A stretch of 15,426 bases of DNA from an uncultured Eubacteriales bacterium (GCA_900554705.1 USIH01000035.1:1-15426); one strand, 5' to 3'; positions 6,935-14,434 are shown, counted from the first letter of the stretch. The notes: generated by a model not told the origin, from the letters alone. Translations and numbers: made by a program.

Positions 6935-6964
6935 TTGCTTTTCGATCATTACGCAGATTATACT
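6935..6964 (+). promoter_or_regulatory. Candidate promoter for the mtaB-malQ-mfd operon
   Basis: A TTGCTT -35 (6935-6940) and a TATACT -10 (6959-6964) with an 18-bp spacer on the plus strand. A transcript would start near 6971 and have a leader of about 70 nt containing the inverted repeat at 6974-6999. Confidence 0.5.
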
Positions 6965-6986
6965 GTATTTATTCACAAAAAGGCAA
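6957..6986 (-). promoter_or_regulatory. Candidate promoter for the HPr-like gene, overlapping the mtaB promoter
   Basis: On the minus strand a perfect TATAAT -10 (6957-6962) and a TTGCCT -35 (6981-6986) are 18 bp apart. The -10 boxes of this and the opposing promoter share 6959-6962, so polymerase could not occupy both at once. The minus -35 lies inside the inverted repeat at 6974-6999. Confidence 0.5.
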
Positions 6987-6999
6987 TGCCTTTTTTGTG
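6974..6999. repeat. Inverted repeat in the divergent promoter region
   Basis: The arms 6974-6984 and 6988-6999 are complementary (one bulged T at 6996) around a 3-nt centre; core AAAAAGGC / GCCTTTTT. It covers the -35 box of the leftward promoter and lies just after the predicted start site of the rightward one. It could be an operator or an mtaB leader hairpin; there is no run of T after it, so it is not a standard terminator. Confidence 0.5.
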
Positions 7000-7040
7000 C
7001 AAAGTTTCCCATCCGCTTCTCGGATTTTTTGGAGATTTTT

Positions 7041-8324
7041 ATGAAGTTTCAATGTTATACGCTTGGTTGCAAGGTAAATCAGTATGAAACGCAGGCGATG
7101 GAGCAGCTTTTGACGGCGCTCGGCCACGAAAGAGGCGAGCGCGACTGCGACCTGTATATCATCAACACCTGCACCGTTACCTCCGTCGCTGACCGCAAGG
7201 ATCGCACCCTGATCCGTCGCATCCGGCGCGAGCACCCGAATGCCGTTGTCGGCGTGTGCGGATGCTACGCGCAGCTCAAGAGCGAAGAGGTGCGCGCGAT
7301 GGGCGTTGACGTGGTCGGCGGGAGCGGCGGACGCGAGGCGTTTTTGCAGATGATGCTGCAAGCCGCGCGCGACCGCACGCAGCAGGTGCAGGTAGACGAG
7401 GCGCTGCGCCGCCGCAGCTTTGAGAGCCTGCCGGCAGGCGGCCTTGCCACCCGAACGCGCGCCATGCTCAAGGTGCAGGACGGCTGCTGCAACTTTTGCA
7501 CCTACTGCATCATTCCCTACGCGCGCGGGCCGGTGCGTTCGCTCCCGCTTGCCGACGCCGTTCGGCAGGCAAAGGCGCTCTCCGGCTATCGCGAGATCGT
7601 TGTGACGGGCATCGAGGTGGCCTCGTGGGGAGCGGAGCTGCGCGACGGCAGCACGCTGACGGATCTGCTGTGCGCCGTGTGCGACGCGGTGCCGGAGGTG
7701 CGCATCCGGCTGGGGTCGCTCGAACCGCGCGTCGTGACGCGTGATTTTTGCGAGCGCTTGCGGAAAAAGCCGAATTTTTGCCCGCAGTTCCACCTCAGCT
7801 TGCAGAGCGGCTGCGACGCCGTGCTTGCCAGAATGCACCGAAAATACGACACGGCGCGCTATCGGGAGAGTGTTATACTATTAAAAGAGAGCTTTCCGGA
7901 CTGCGCGCTGACGACCGACCTGATCGTGGGCTTCCCGAACGAGAGCGAGGAGGAGCACAAGGCGTCGCTTGCCTTCCTGCGCGAATGCGGCTTTGCCGAC
8001 GTGCACGTTTTTCCCTATTCACGTCGGGAGGGGACGCCTGCCGCCGCGATGGACGGCCAGATCCCGAAGGCCGTCAAGACGCGCCGCGCCGCGCAGGCCG
8101 CGCAGGTCGTGGGGCAGCTGCGCGAGGCCTACCGCGCCGCGATGGTCGGTTCGGAGCAGGAGGTGCTCTTTGAGCAGATCGAGGACGGGCTGTTTACCGG
8201 CCACGCCAAAAACGGCGTAAAGGTCTTTGCTCAAGGAGAAGATTTACACAATGTACTGTGCCGCGTGAGGATCACCTCCGTCTTGCCGGAGGGGCTGCGC
8301 GGTGAAATAGAAAGAAGGGTATAA
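7041..8324 (+). CDS. mtaB: tRNA (N6-threonylcarbamoyladenosine(37)-C2)-methylthiotransferase MtaB
   Basis: A 427-residue radical-SAM enzyme that adds a methylthio group to t6A37 of ANN-decoding tRNAs, giving ms2t6A. The N-terminal methylthiotransferase domain has the three cluster-binding cysteines Cys10 (YTLGCKVNQYE), Cys44 (INTCTVT) and Cys75 (CGCYAQ). The radical-SAM motif CxxxCxxC is Cys149-Cys153-Cys156 in GCCNFCTYCIIPYARG. LSLQSGCDAVLARMHRKY and TTDLIVGFPNESEEE are also typical, and a TRAM-like RNA-binding tail closes the protein. The CKVNQYE signature and length point to MtaB rather than MiaB or RimO. The start at 7041 has GGAG 6 nt upstream. It leads a plus-strand operon; malQ starts 3 nt after its stop. 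Confidence 0.95.
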   Translation: MKFQCYTLGCKVNQYETQAMEQLLTALGHERGERDCDLYIINTCTVTSVADRKDRTLIRRIRREHPNAVVGVCGCYAQLKSEEVRAMGVDVVGGSGGREAFLQMMLQAARDRTQQVQVDEALRRRSFESLPAGGLATRTRAMLKVQDGCCNFCTYCIIPYARGPVRSLPLADAVRQAKALSGYREIVVTGIEVASWGAELRDGSTLTDLLCAVCDAVPEVRIRLGSLEPRVVTRDFCERLRKKPNFCPQFHLSLQSGCDAVLARMHRKYDTARYRESVILLKESFPDCALTTDLIVGFPNESEEEHKASLAFLRECGFADVHVFPYSRREGTPAAAMDGQIPKAVKTRRAAQAAQVVGQLREAYRAAMVGSEQEVLFEQIEDGLFTGHAKNGVKVFAQGEDLHNVLCRVRITSVLPEGLRGEIERRV

Positions 8325-8327
8325 CGC

Positions 8328-9803
8328 ATGAGAAGCGCCGGAATTTTGCTTCATATTTCTTCCCTGCCTTCGCCCTACGGCATCGGCACGCTCGGGCAGG
8401 CAGCCTACGACTTTGCCGACTTTCTTCACGCCGCCGGACTGCACTACTGGCAGGTTCTGCCCATCGGGCCGACGAGCTACGGCGACAGCCCGTATCAGTC
8501 CTTTTCGACCTGCGCGGGCAGCCCCTATTTCATCGACCTGCCGCTTTTGGTGCAGGACGGTCTGCTGACGCAGGCGGAGCTGGAAGCCTCCGGTCTGGGA
8601 GACGACGCGCGCGTGGACTACGGCAAGCAGTTTTCTCTGCGCCTGCGCCTGCTGCGCAAGGCCTACGAAAGAGGACGCGACCGCGACGCGCGCGCGCTCG
8701 ACGCCTTCCGCGAGGAAAACCCGTGGGTGGAGGACTACGCCCTGTTCATGGCGATCAAGGAGAGCCGGAACATGGAGCCTTGGAACACTTGGCCGGACGA
8801 GATCCGTCTGCGCCGCGCGGGCGCGGTGGACACCTATGCGACCGTGCTCTCCGAGAGCGTGCATTTTTACTGCTATCTGCAATTCCTGTTTTTCCGCCAG
8901 TGGAACGCGCTGCGTGCCTACGTCCACGGCCTCGGTATGGAGATCATCGGCGACCTGCCGATCTACGTGCCCTACGATTCCTGCGACGTCTGGGCACAGC
9001 CGGAGCTGTTCCAACTGGACGCGGACGGGACGCCCACGGGCGTTGCCGGCTGCCCGCCGGATTGCTTCTCTGAGGACGGCCAGCTCTGGGGCAACCCGCT
9101 CTACCGCTGGGATCGGATGCAGCAGGACGACTTTGCGTGGTGGAAGCACAGGATCCGTGCCGCCGGACGGCTGTTTGACGTTGTGCGGATCGACCACTTC
9201 CGCGGGCTGGAGAGCTACTGGGCGGTGCCCTACGGCGACGAGACGGCGCGCGGCGGCAAGTGGGTCAAGGGGCCGGATCACGCCTTTACGGATATGCTGC
9301 GCCGCACCTTCCCCGAGCTGAAGCTCATCGCGGAGGATCTCGGCTTCCTGACCGAGGACGTCGTTCGTCTCCAGCGCGATTCGGGCTACCCGGGGATGAA
9401 GGTGTTACAGTTTGCCTTCGGCGGCGACGAGCCGAGCGGCTATCTGCCCCACCGCTATGAGCGCAACTGCATTTGCTACACCGGCACGCACGACAACGAG
9501 ACGCTCTGCCAGTGGCTGGAGCATTCGGACGAGAAGACGCTTTCGCAGGCGGCGGAATATTTCGGAGTCGAGCGCGTCACGGCAGACACGATCCTGCGCG
9601 CCGGTATGGCGAGCGTCGCCGATACCTTCCTGTGTCAGATGCAGGACTGGCTCGGACTTGGCGACGGCGCGCGGATGAATACCCCCGGTACGCTCTCGAC
9701 GGACAACTGGAGCTGGCGCATGGAGAAGGACGCGCTGACGCCGGAGCTTGCCGCGCGCATCGCGCGGATGTGCCGTCTCTATGAGCGAAAAGGCGAAGCA
9801 TGA
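8328..9803 (+). CDS. malQ: 4-alpha-glucanotransferase (amylomaltase)
   Basis: A 491-residue GH77 enzyme that transfers alpha-1,4-glucan segments between maltodextrins or glycogen in the cytosol. The start RSAGILLHISSLPSPYGIG is a hallmark, followed by WQVLPIGPTSYGDSPYQSFS. Catalytic residues are visible: nucleophile Asp289 in VRIDHFRGLESYW, acid/base Glu336 in LIAEDLG and the stabilising Asp389 in TGTHDNET. PGTLSTDNWSWRM near the C-terminus is also typical. Length is normal for a short bacterial MalQ without an N-terminal extension. A ribosome site (GAAGGG) lies 8 nt upstream, inside the 3' end of mtaB. Its stop overlaps the next start by 4 nt. No glycogen or maltose genes are adjacent, so the operon grouping looks one of shared expression rather than pathway. 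Confidence 0.96.
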   Translation: MRSAGILLHISSLPSPYGIGTLGQAAYDFADFLHAAGLHYWQVLPIGPTSYGDSPYQSFSTCAGSPYFIDLPLLVQDGLLTQAELEASGLGDDARVDYGKQFSLRLRLLRKAYERGRDRDARALDAFREENPWVEDYALFMAIKESRNMEPWNTWPDEIRLRRAGAVDTYATVLSESVHFYCYLQFLFFRQWNALRAYVHGLGMEIIGDLPIYVPYDSCDVWAQPELFQLDADGTPTGVAGCPPDCFSEDGQLWGNPLYRWDRMQQDDFAWWKHRIRAAGRLFDVVRIDHFRGLESYWAVPYGDETARGGKWVKGPDHAFTDMLRRTFPELKLIAEDLGFLTEDVVRLQRDSGYPGMKVLQFAFGGDEPSGYLPHRYERNCICYTGTHDNETLCQWLEHSDEKTLSQAAEYFGVERVTADTILRAGMASVADTFLCQMQDWLGLGDGARMNTPGTLSTDNWSWRMEKDALTPELAARIARMCRLYERKGEA

Positions 9804-10471
9804 ACGAATATCTGACGATCCAAGCCGCGCGCATCGCCTCGCTTGCGGACTTTGCGGCGCAGTGTCAGCAGGCGGCCGATGCGCACGCGCACGTGCTGCA
9901 TATTGACCACGACCGGATGCTTTCGGACTTCGGCCTGCTCTGGATGCTGGCGCGCTGCTCGCTGCGTTTGACGCGTCTGCCGATCGACGGCGCGCGCCTG
10001 ACGACCTGCCTGCGCGTGCCCGCCAGCTCCTACAGTATGCGCGATCTGGTGCTGGAGGACGCACACGGCGTCTGCGGCAGGGCGGCGCAGCTCTGGGTGC
10101 TCGCGGACGCGAAGACGCGCCGCCTGACGCCCATTCGCCGACTCTCCCTCACGCTCTCCACGCCGCAGCCCGAGCGGGGGGAGATTCCGCCGAGGCTCGC
10201 GCCGAGCGGACCGATGACGCCTGCCGCCCGATGGACGGTGCAGCCGGAGGAGATCGACGCGAACGGACACCTGAATAACGTCCACTATATCCGTCACGCG
10301 CAGGCGCTTGTGCGCGCGGACGCGACGGCGATGGACATCGTCTTTTCCCACGAATGCTTCGCAGGCGAAACGCTGACGCTGCAAACCGGCGGCGACGGCT
10401 TTGTTCGCGGCGTGAAGGAGACGGGGGAAGAGAGCTTTTGCGCGCGCTTTTTGGAAGGAGTGACCTTATGA
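9800..10471 (+). CDS. Acyl-ACP thioesterase-like protein (double hotdog)
   Basis: A 223-residue protein resembling bacterial acyl-ACP thioesterases, which release fatty acids from acyl carrier protein. The C-terminal hotdog carries EEIDANGHLNNVHYIRHA; Asp153, Asn155 and His157 match the DxNxHxNN active-site signature of the family. The N-terminal hotdog is diverged but keeps the expected strand pattern and an ASSYSMRDLVLEDAHG segment. It is slightly shorter than the usual 240-250 residues, with a brief second hotdog. The ATG overlaps the malQ stop (ATGA), which implies translational coupling, and the gene ends in another ATGA overlap with the lipoprotein gene. Chain-length preference cannot be read from sequence; a related acyl-CoA thioesterase role is possible. 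Confidence 0.8.
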   Translation: MNEYLTIQAARIASLADFAAQCQQAADAHAHVLHIDHDRMLSDFGLLWMLARCSLRLTRLPIDGARLTTCLRVPASSYSMRDLVLEDAHGVCGRAAQLWVLADAKTRRLTPIRRLSLTLSTPQPERGEIPPRLAPSGPMTPAARWTVQPEEIDANGHLNNVHYIRHAQALVRADATAMDIVFSHECFAGETLTLQTGGDGFVRGVKETGEESFCARFLEGVTL

Positions 10472-10872
10472 AACGTGTTTTGCCGCTTTTTCTGGCGGTT
10501 CTTTTGCTGCTGACCGCCTGCGGCAAGAAGCAAAAAACGCCGGAGATGTCCGGCGTGCCGACCGTTCCGTCGACACAGTACGGTATCCCGCAGGACCTTC
10601 CGGGGGTCTGGGTCAGCGCCGACGAGGGGAAGCTCGCCATGAGCGAGACGATCACCTTTTATGAAAACGGTGAGATGGAGGTCTTTGCCGTCTATCGCGG
10701 CGAGAAGACCGCCACGATCTACGGCACGTACCGTGTGCAGTTTAACACGATCTTCTGCGACATCACCGACGGGACGGAGCCGTTTAGCGTCTCCTATTCG
10801 TTCCGTGTCGACGGCAGGGAGCTGACCCTGACGGACGACGACGGTGACGCGCACTACCTGCGCACGTCCTGA
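10468..10872 (+). CDS. Small lipoprotein with a lipocalin-like beta domain
   Basis: A 134-residue secreted lipoprotein. Residues 1-17 are a lipoprotein signal (MKRVLPLFLAVLLLL) ending in the lipobox LTAC, with Cys18 as the lipidation site, followed by a lysine-rich, Pro/Thr-rich linker. From about residue 45 (GVWVSADEG...) it has the alternating strand pattern of small domains that begin G-x-W and report substrate or product fit: ETITFYENGEME, KTATIYGTYRVQ, RELTLTDDDGD. Function is unknown. The start at 10468 is chosen because GGAAGGAG lies 7 nt upstream and it overlaps the thioesterase stop by 4 nt; longer in-frame starts would place the signal sequence internally. mfd follows after 12 nt. 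Confidence 0.85.
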   Translation: MKRVLPLFLAVLLLLTACGKKQKTPEMSGVPTVPSTQYGIPQDLPGVWVSADEGKLAMSETITFYENGEMEVFAVYRGEKTATIYGTYRVQFNTIFCDITDGTEPFSVSYSFRVDGRELTLTDDDGDAHYLRTS

Positions 10873-10884
10873 GACGGAGGGACT

Positions 10885-13800
10885 ATGGAACCATTATTGA
10901 CCGCACTGCGGGGGCTGCCGGAATACCGGCGGCTCCTGACTTGTCTTGAGAAGCGTCAGTGCGCCGGTGTGTCCGGCGCGGCGCAGATCACGCGCTCCCA
11001 TCTGATCGCCTCCGTGCTCTATGAGACGCGGCGTCCCGCCGTCATCCTCTGTCAGGATGAGCTGGCGGCAAGACGCACGCAGGCGGAGATTGCCGCCTTC
11101 CTTGGAAAGGCGCCGCCGATCCTGCCGGGGCGCGACCTTGCCTTCTATAATGCGTCCGCCGTTTCCCGTCAGTGGGAGCAGCAGCGGATGCAGCTGCTCT
11201 ATGCGCTGGCGTGCGGACAGACTCCCGTGCTGCTTGCCACGTGGGACGCCTTCAGCGTGCGCACCATGCCGCGCGATATTTTGAGCGAAAATGCGGTTTC
11301 GCTCAAAATCGGCTCAAACATCTCTTTGGATACGCTCAGCGCGCGTCTGACGGCGCTGGGCTATGTGCGCGGCACGCTGGTGGAGGGCGTGGGACAGTTT
11401 TCCGTGCGCGGCGGCATCGTGGACGTGTTCTCACCGGCCTGTCCGGATCCCGTGCGCATCGAATTTTTCGGCGACGAGGTCGACGCCATGGGGCGTTTTG
11501 ACGTGACCACGCAGCGCCGCACGGAAAATGTGGACGCGTTTTTGATCCTGCCGGTGGCAGAGACGCTGCCCTGCCTGCACGAGGGCGGCACGGAGGGATT
11601 GGCCGCCGCGCTCGACGCGCTCATCGCGCGCCAGCGCAGACGGCGCGTGCCGAACGAGACCCTGCTGCGCACCCTGACGGAGGATGCCGAGGCGCTGCGT
11701 TCCGGCGCGAGCTTTCCGGCGGCGGATCGCTACCTGTCCCTCATCTATCCCTTCGCCTGCGCCGCCGACTATGTGCCGCAGGACGCGCTGGTCTTCTTCT
11801 GTGACCACGGCAATCTGCGCCGCGCGGCGGAACGCTCCGTGACGGAGCAGGGACTGATGCTCGACAGCCTGCTGCAATCTGGCATCCTTTGCGGTGAGCT
11901 TTGCGACTTTTCCGCCGACTTTGAGGCGGTCTGCGGCCGTCTGGTCGGCCGCTCCGTCGTGTTTTTGGACGCCTTCCTTGCTGCGTCTTATCCCCAGAGC
12001 CTCCCGCCCGCGCTCCTGTGCTCCATATCGGCCAAGCAGTTGCCGGGCTACGGCGGAAATCCGGAGGTCGCCGCCGCCGACCTTGCGCACTATCAAAAAA
12101 ACGAATTTGCATCGCTGGTGCTGTGCGGCAGCAGGCGGCGCGCGGAGATCCTCGCGCAGATGCTGCGCGAGAAGGGGCTTTCCGTCCTGCTGGCCTTCCC
12201 GCTGAGCGAACTGCCGAAGGCCGGTCAGATCCTTCTGACCGACGGCGCGCTGCCCAACGGTATGGAATATCCGGAGCTGAAGCTCGCCATTCTGACAGAG
12301 GGGCAGCTCCTCGCCAAAACCGAGCAAAAACCGCGCAAAAAGCGCTCAAAAGCGACCAATCGACAGAAGCTTGACTCCTTTGCCGACCTCTCCCCGGGGG
12401 ATCTGGTCGTGCATGAATACCACGGCATCGGCCGTTATGTCTGCATGGAGCAGATGAAGATCGACGGCGCGATCAAGGACTACGTAAAGATCGCCTATCA
12501 GGGCACCGACGTGCTCTATGTGCCCGCGACGCAGCTTGACCTGATCGGCAAGTACATCGGCGCGGGCGAGGACAGCCCCGTGAAGCTCAACCGCCTGGGC
12601 GGCGACGCGTGGGAAAAGACAAAGGCGCGCACGCGCGCGGCAGTCAAGGATCTGGCCGACGAGCTGATCCGGCTCTACGCCGAGCGCACGCGCCTGCCGG
12701 GCTTCGCCTTCGCGGCGGATTCGCCGTGGCAGCAGGAATTTGAGGACAGCTTTCCGTATGCCGAAACTGACGACCAGCTCAGATGCATTGCTGAGATAAA
12801 GTCGGATATGGAAAAACCGGTTGCAATGGAAAGACTTCTGTGCGGAGATGTGGGCTTCGGCAAGACGGAGGTTGCGGCAAGGGCTCTGTTCAAATGCGTT
12901 GCAGACGGCAAACAGGCTGCGGTTTTAGTTCCTACAACAATACTTGCAAACCAGCATTACTATACGCTCAAGGACAGATTTGAAAAGTTTCCTTTTAAAG
13001 TGGATGTGCTGTCCAGATTTAAGTCCGACAAGGAACAGGAAAAAACCATAGAAAAACTCAAAAACGGGCAGGTGGATCTGGTGATAGGCACCCACAGACT
13101 TCTGTCAAAGGATGTGTCCTTTAAAGATTTAGGGCTTCTTGTAATAGATGAGGAGCAGAGATTTGGAGTCAAACACAAGGAAGCTATCAAAAAACTGAGA
13201 AAAAACGTAGATGTGCTGACACTTTCGGCAACCCCTATACCGAGAACGCTTCATATGTCGCTGACGGGTATCAGGGATATGAGCCTTATAGAGGAGCCGC
13301 CGGAGGACAGACTTCCTGTTCAGACCTATGTTGTCGAGCAGGAGGACGATATTATACGCGATGTTATCGAAAGAGAGCTTGGCAGAGGCGGACAGGTATA
13401 CGTTGTGTTCAACAGAGTGCAGGGTATAGACATGGTTGCCTCAAGAATTTCATCACTTGTTCCAGAGGCGAGCATTGCAACAGGTCACGGGCAGATGAAC
13501 GAGGTACAGCTTGAGAAAGTTATGCTGGGCTTTATAGAGGGCAAAACCAATGTGCTGGTGGCAACCACAATAATCGAGTCGGGGCTTGACATATCAAATG
13601 TAAACACTATAATTGTACTTGATGCGGACCGGTTCGGTCTTTCTCAGCTTCATCAGCTGAGAGGCAGAGTCGGCAGAGGCGCGCATCAGTCCTACTGCTA
13701 CCTTATAAATGAGGGGAAATCGGAGATTGCGGCGCAGAGAGCCGAAATTATGGAGGCTTCAAATGACGGCTTCTATATTGCCGAAAAGGATTTAGAGCTT

Positions 13801-14013
13801 AGAGGTCCGGGAGAGATATTCGGCGTCAGACAGCACGGAATACCGGAGTTTAAGGTCGGTGATATAGGCAGGCATTTTAAGATTATGGAAATCGCCGGAA
13901 GCGAAGCAAAAAAGCTTCTGACTGACGATCCTTTGCTTGAAAAGGCCGAAAATCAGAAGCTTAAGGAAAAGATAAAAAGCTGCTTTAGCGAAAGTTTCAC
14001 ATTAGCCATCTAA
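10885..14013 (+). CDS. mfd: Mosaic Mfd/RecG helicase: Mfd N-terminus and motor, RecG C-terminus
   Basis: A 1042-residue frame. Residues 1 to about 480 are the Mfd UvrB-like region (GQFSVRGGIVDVFSP near 171-185, then RIEFFGDEVDAM). Residues about 500-570 are the RNA-polymerase-interacting domain (LSPGDLVVHEYHGIGRY, then DVLYVPATQLDLI). Residues about 600-915 are an Mfd superfamily-2 motor with Walker A GDVGFGKTE (654-662), GTHRLLSKDV, DEEQ (755-758) and TATTIIESGLDI-type motif V. At QLRGRVGR (924-931) the match changes: GRGAHQSYCYL, NDGFYIAEKDLELRGPGEIFG and GIPEFKVGDI are RecG, and the Mfd C-terminal TRCF/D7 domain (about 230 residues) is absent. Codon use also changes at about residue 630. 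Intact Mfd removes stalled RNA polymerase and recruits UvrA. Whether this protein exists depends on whether the junctions are real. Confidence 0.85.
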   Translation: MEPLLTALRGLPEYRRLLTCLEKRQCAGVSGAAQITRSHLIASVLYETRRPAVILCQDELAARRTQAEIAAFLGKAPPILPGRDLAFYNASAVSRQWEQQRMQLLYALACGQTPVLLATWDAFSVRTMPRDILSENAVSLKIGSNISLDTLSARLTALGYVRGTLVEGVGQFSVRGGIVDVFSPACPDPVRIEFFGDEVDAMGRFDVTTQRRTENVDAFLILPVAETLPCLHEGGTEGLAAALDALIARQRRRRVPNETLLRTLTEDAEALRSGASFPAADRYLSLIYPFACAADYVPQDALVFFCDHGNLRRAAERSVTEQGLMLDSLLQSGILCGELCDFSADFEAVCGRLVGRSVVFLDAFLAASYPQSLPPALLCSISAKQLPGYGGNPEVAAADLAHYQKNEFASLVLCGSRRRAEILAQMLREKGLSVLLAFPLSELPKAGQILLTDGALPNGMEYPELKLAILTEGQLLAKTEQKPRKKRSKATNRQKLDSFADLSPGDLVVHEYHGIGRYVCMEQMKIDGAIKDYVKIAYQGTDVLYVPATQLDLIGKYIGAGEDSPVKLNRLGGDAWEKTKARTRAAVKDLADELIRLYAERTRLPGFAFAADSPWQQEFEDSFPYAETDDQLRCIAEIKSDMEKPVAMERLLCGDVGFGKTEVAARALFKCVADGKQAAVLVPTTILANQHYYTLKDRFEKFPFKVDVLSRFKSDKEQEKTIEKLKNGQVDLVIGTHRLLSKDVSFKDLGLLVIDEEQRFGVKHKEAIKKLRKNVDVLTLSATPIPRTLHMSLTGIRDMSLIEEPPEDRLPVQTYVVEQEDDIIRDVIERELGRGGQVYVVFNRVQGIDMVASRISSLVPEASIATGHGQMNEVQLEKVMLGFIEGKTNVLVATTIIESGLDISNVNTIIVLDADRFGLSQLHQLRGRVGRGAHQSYCYLINEGKSEIAAQRAEIMEASNDGFYIAEKDLELRGPGEIFGVRQHGIPEFKVGDIGRHFKIMEIAGSEAKKLLTDDPLLEKAENQKLKEKIKSCFSESFTLAI
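12735..12785. other. Composition breakpoint inside mfd (genome A to genome B)
   Basis: Left of this point arginine is nearly always CGN and third positions are G/C. The first AGA of the new style is at 12781-12783 (residue 633), and from there AGA/AGG supply almost all arginines through 14013. G+C falls from 44 of 60 (12661-12720) to 22 of 60 (12961-13020) by hand count. The reading frame and Mfd homology continue unbroken, so the join lies at a homologous position just before the Walker A motif. Confidence 0.85.
13627..13680. other. Family switch Mfd to RecG within the QLRGRVGR motif
   Basis: Before this stretch NVNTIIVLDADRFGLSQL is Mfd-like. From LHQLRGRVGRGAHQSYC on, the residues are those of RecG (Mfd of Firmicutes typically has LYQLRGRVGRS here). 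The codon style does not change, so both sides could come from the same genome. The shared motif offers a stretch of near-identical DNA where a join keeps the frame. Confidence 0.8.
13681..14013 (+). other. recG: RecG C-terminal segment (3' end of a recG gene)
   Basis: Residues 933-1042 of the frame match the end of RecG: HQSYCYL, a DGFYIAEKDLELRGPGEIFG segment, RQHGIPEFKVGDI, then an EAKKLLTDDPLLE helix and a short tail. About 110 residues after the motif agrees with a normal RecG end, whereas Mfd would continue for some 230. The genes that follow (SASP, rsmD, coaD) suit a recG locus. The RecG wedge and motor domains are not in this window. Confidence 0.85.
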
Positions 14014-14047
14014 TTGGCAACAGATGAAATAATTGCTTATCATACTT
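14014..14047 (+). promoter_or_regulatory. Candidate promoter for the SASP gene
   Basis: TTGGCA (14014-14019) and TATCAT (14038-14043) are 18 bp apart, a possible sigma-A promoter. Overlapping it is CATACTT (14041-14047), close to the CATACTA -10 of forespore sigma-G promoters, which usually drive SASP genes; a matching sigma-G -35 is not clear. The choice between the two is uncertain. Confidence 0.3.
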
Positions 14048-14091
14048 TTTTCACCTTTGGTTAAATTAATAACTGTCAGGAGGTGAATGAA

Positions 14092-14292
14092 ATGACAATA
14101 CAGCAGAAAATGAACGTTAATGCAAAACCTGCATTAAACAACTTAAAAACTGAGGTTGCAAACGAACTTGGTTTATCAAACTACGAACAGGCAGATAAGG
14201 GAAATATGACCGCTCGTCAGAACGGATATGTCGGCGGATATATGACTAAGAAGCTTGTTGAGATGGCTGAACAGCAGTTATCAGGCAGATAG
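14092..14292 (+). CDS. Alpha/beta-type small acid-soluble spore protein
   Basis: A 66-residue DNA-binding protein that coats and protects DNA in dormant spores and is degraded by the GPR protease at germination. It has the GPR-site-like LKTEVANELGL (about residues 18-28) and the conserved C-terminal block TARQNGYVGGYMTKKLVEMAEQQL, close to the family's ARQNGSVGGEITKRLV. Start: the ATG at 14092 lies 5 nt after a near-perfect AGGAGGTGA ribosome site; an in-frame GTG three codons earlier overlaps that site. The gene shows that the right-hand genome is a spore former. It is monocistronic, with a terminator behind it. Confidence 0.93.
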   Translation: MTIQQKMNVNAKPALNNLKTEVANELGLSNYEQADKGNMTARQNGYVGGYMTKKLVEMAEQQLSGR

Positions 14293-14329
14293 TGCAGACG
14301 CACTGATTTGAAAACGTAGACTTTACGAT

Positions 14330-14371
14330 AAAGCCGCATTAAAATCTGATGCGGTTTTGTCTTTTTTGTTT
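14330..14371 (+). terminator. Intrinsic terminator after the SASP gene
   Basis: A 10-bp stem (14330-14339 with 14349-14358, core CCGCAT/ATGCGG, one G-T pair) with a 9-nt loop, followed by a T-rich run with six consecutive T (14362-14367). Confidence 0.85.
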
Positions 14372-14388
14372 TAATAATCCTGCCTGTA

Positions 14389-14397
14389 TGTTAGAAT
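14389..14397 (+). promoter_or_regulatory. Possible extended -10 promoter for rsmD
   Basis: TGTTAGAAT gives an extended -10 (TGn, then TAGAAT at 14392-14397), directly after the SASP terminator and about 38 nt before the rsmD start. No good -35 is seen at 17 bp. Confidence 0.4.
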
Positions 14398-14434
14398 ATT
14401 AAAAGTAGAAACAGTACAAGGAGAGCTTGAAATT

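Noticed and set aside
8244..9281. Minus-strand open frame of 345 codons opposite malQ
   Set aside because: Antisense shadow in GC-rich DNA; malQ has all three catalytic residues.
12735..12785. Recent horizontal transfer as the explanation of the composition change
   Set aside because: There is no integrase, repeat, tRNA or transposon at the boundary, the frame is unbroken, and the new style continues through housekeeping genes to the window end. A join of two genomes explains it better.
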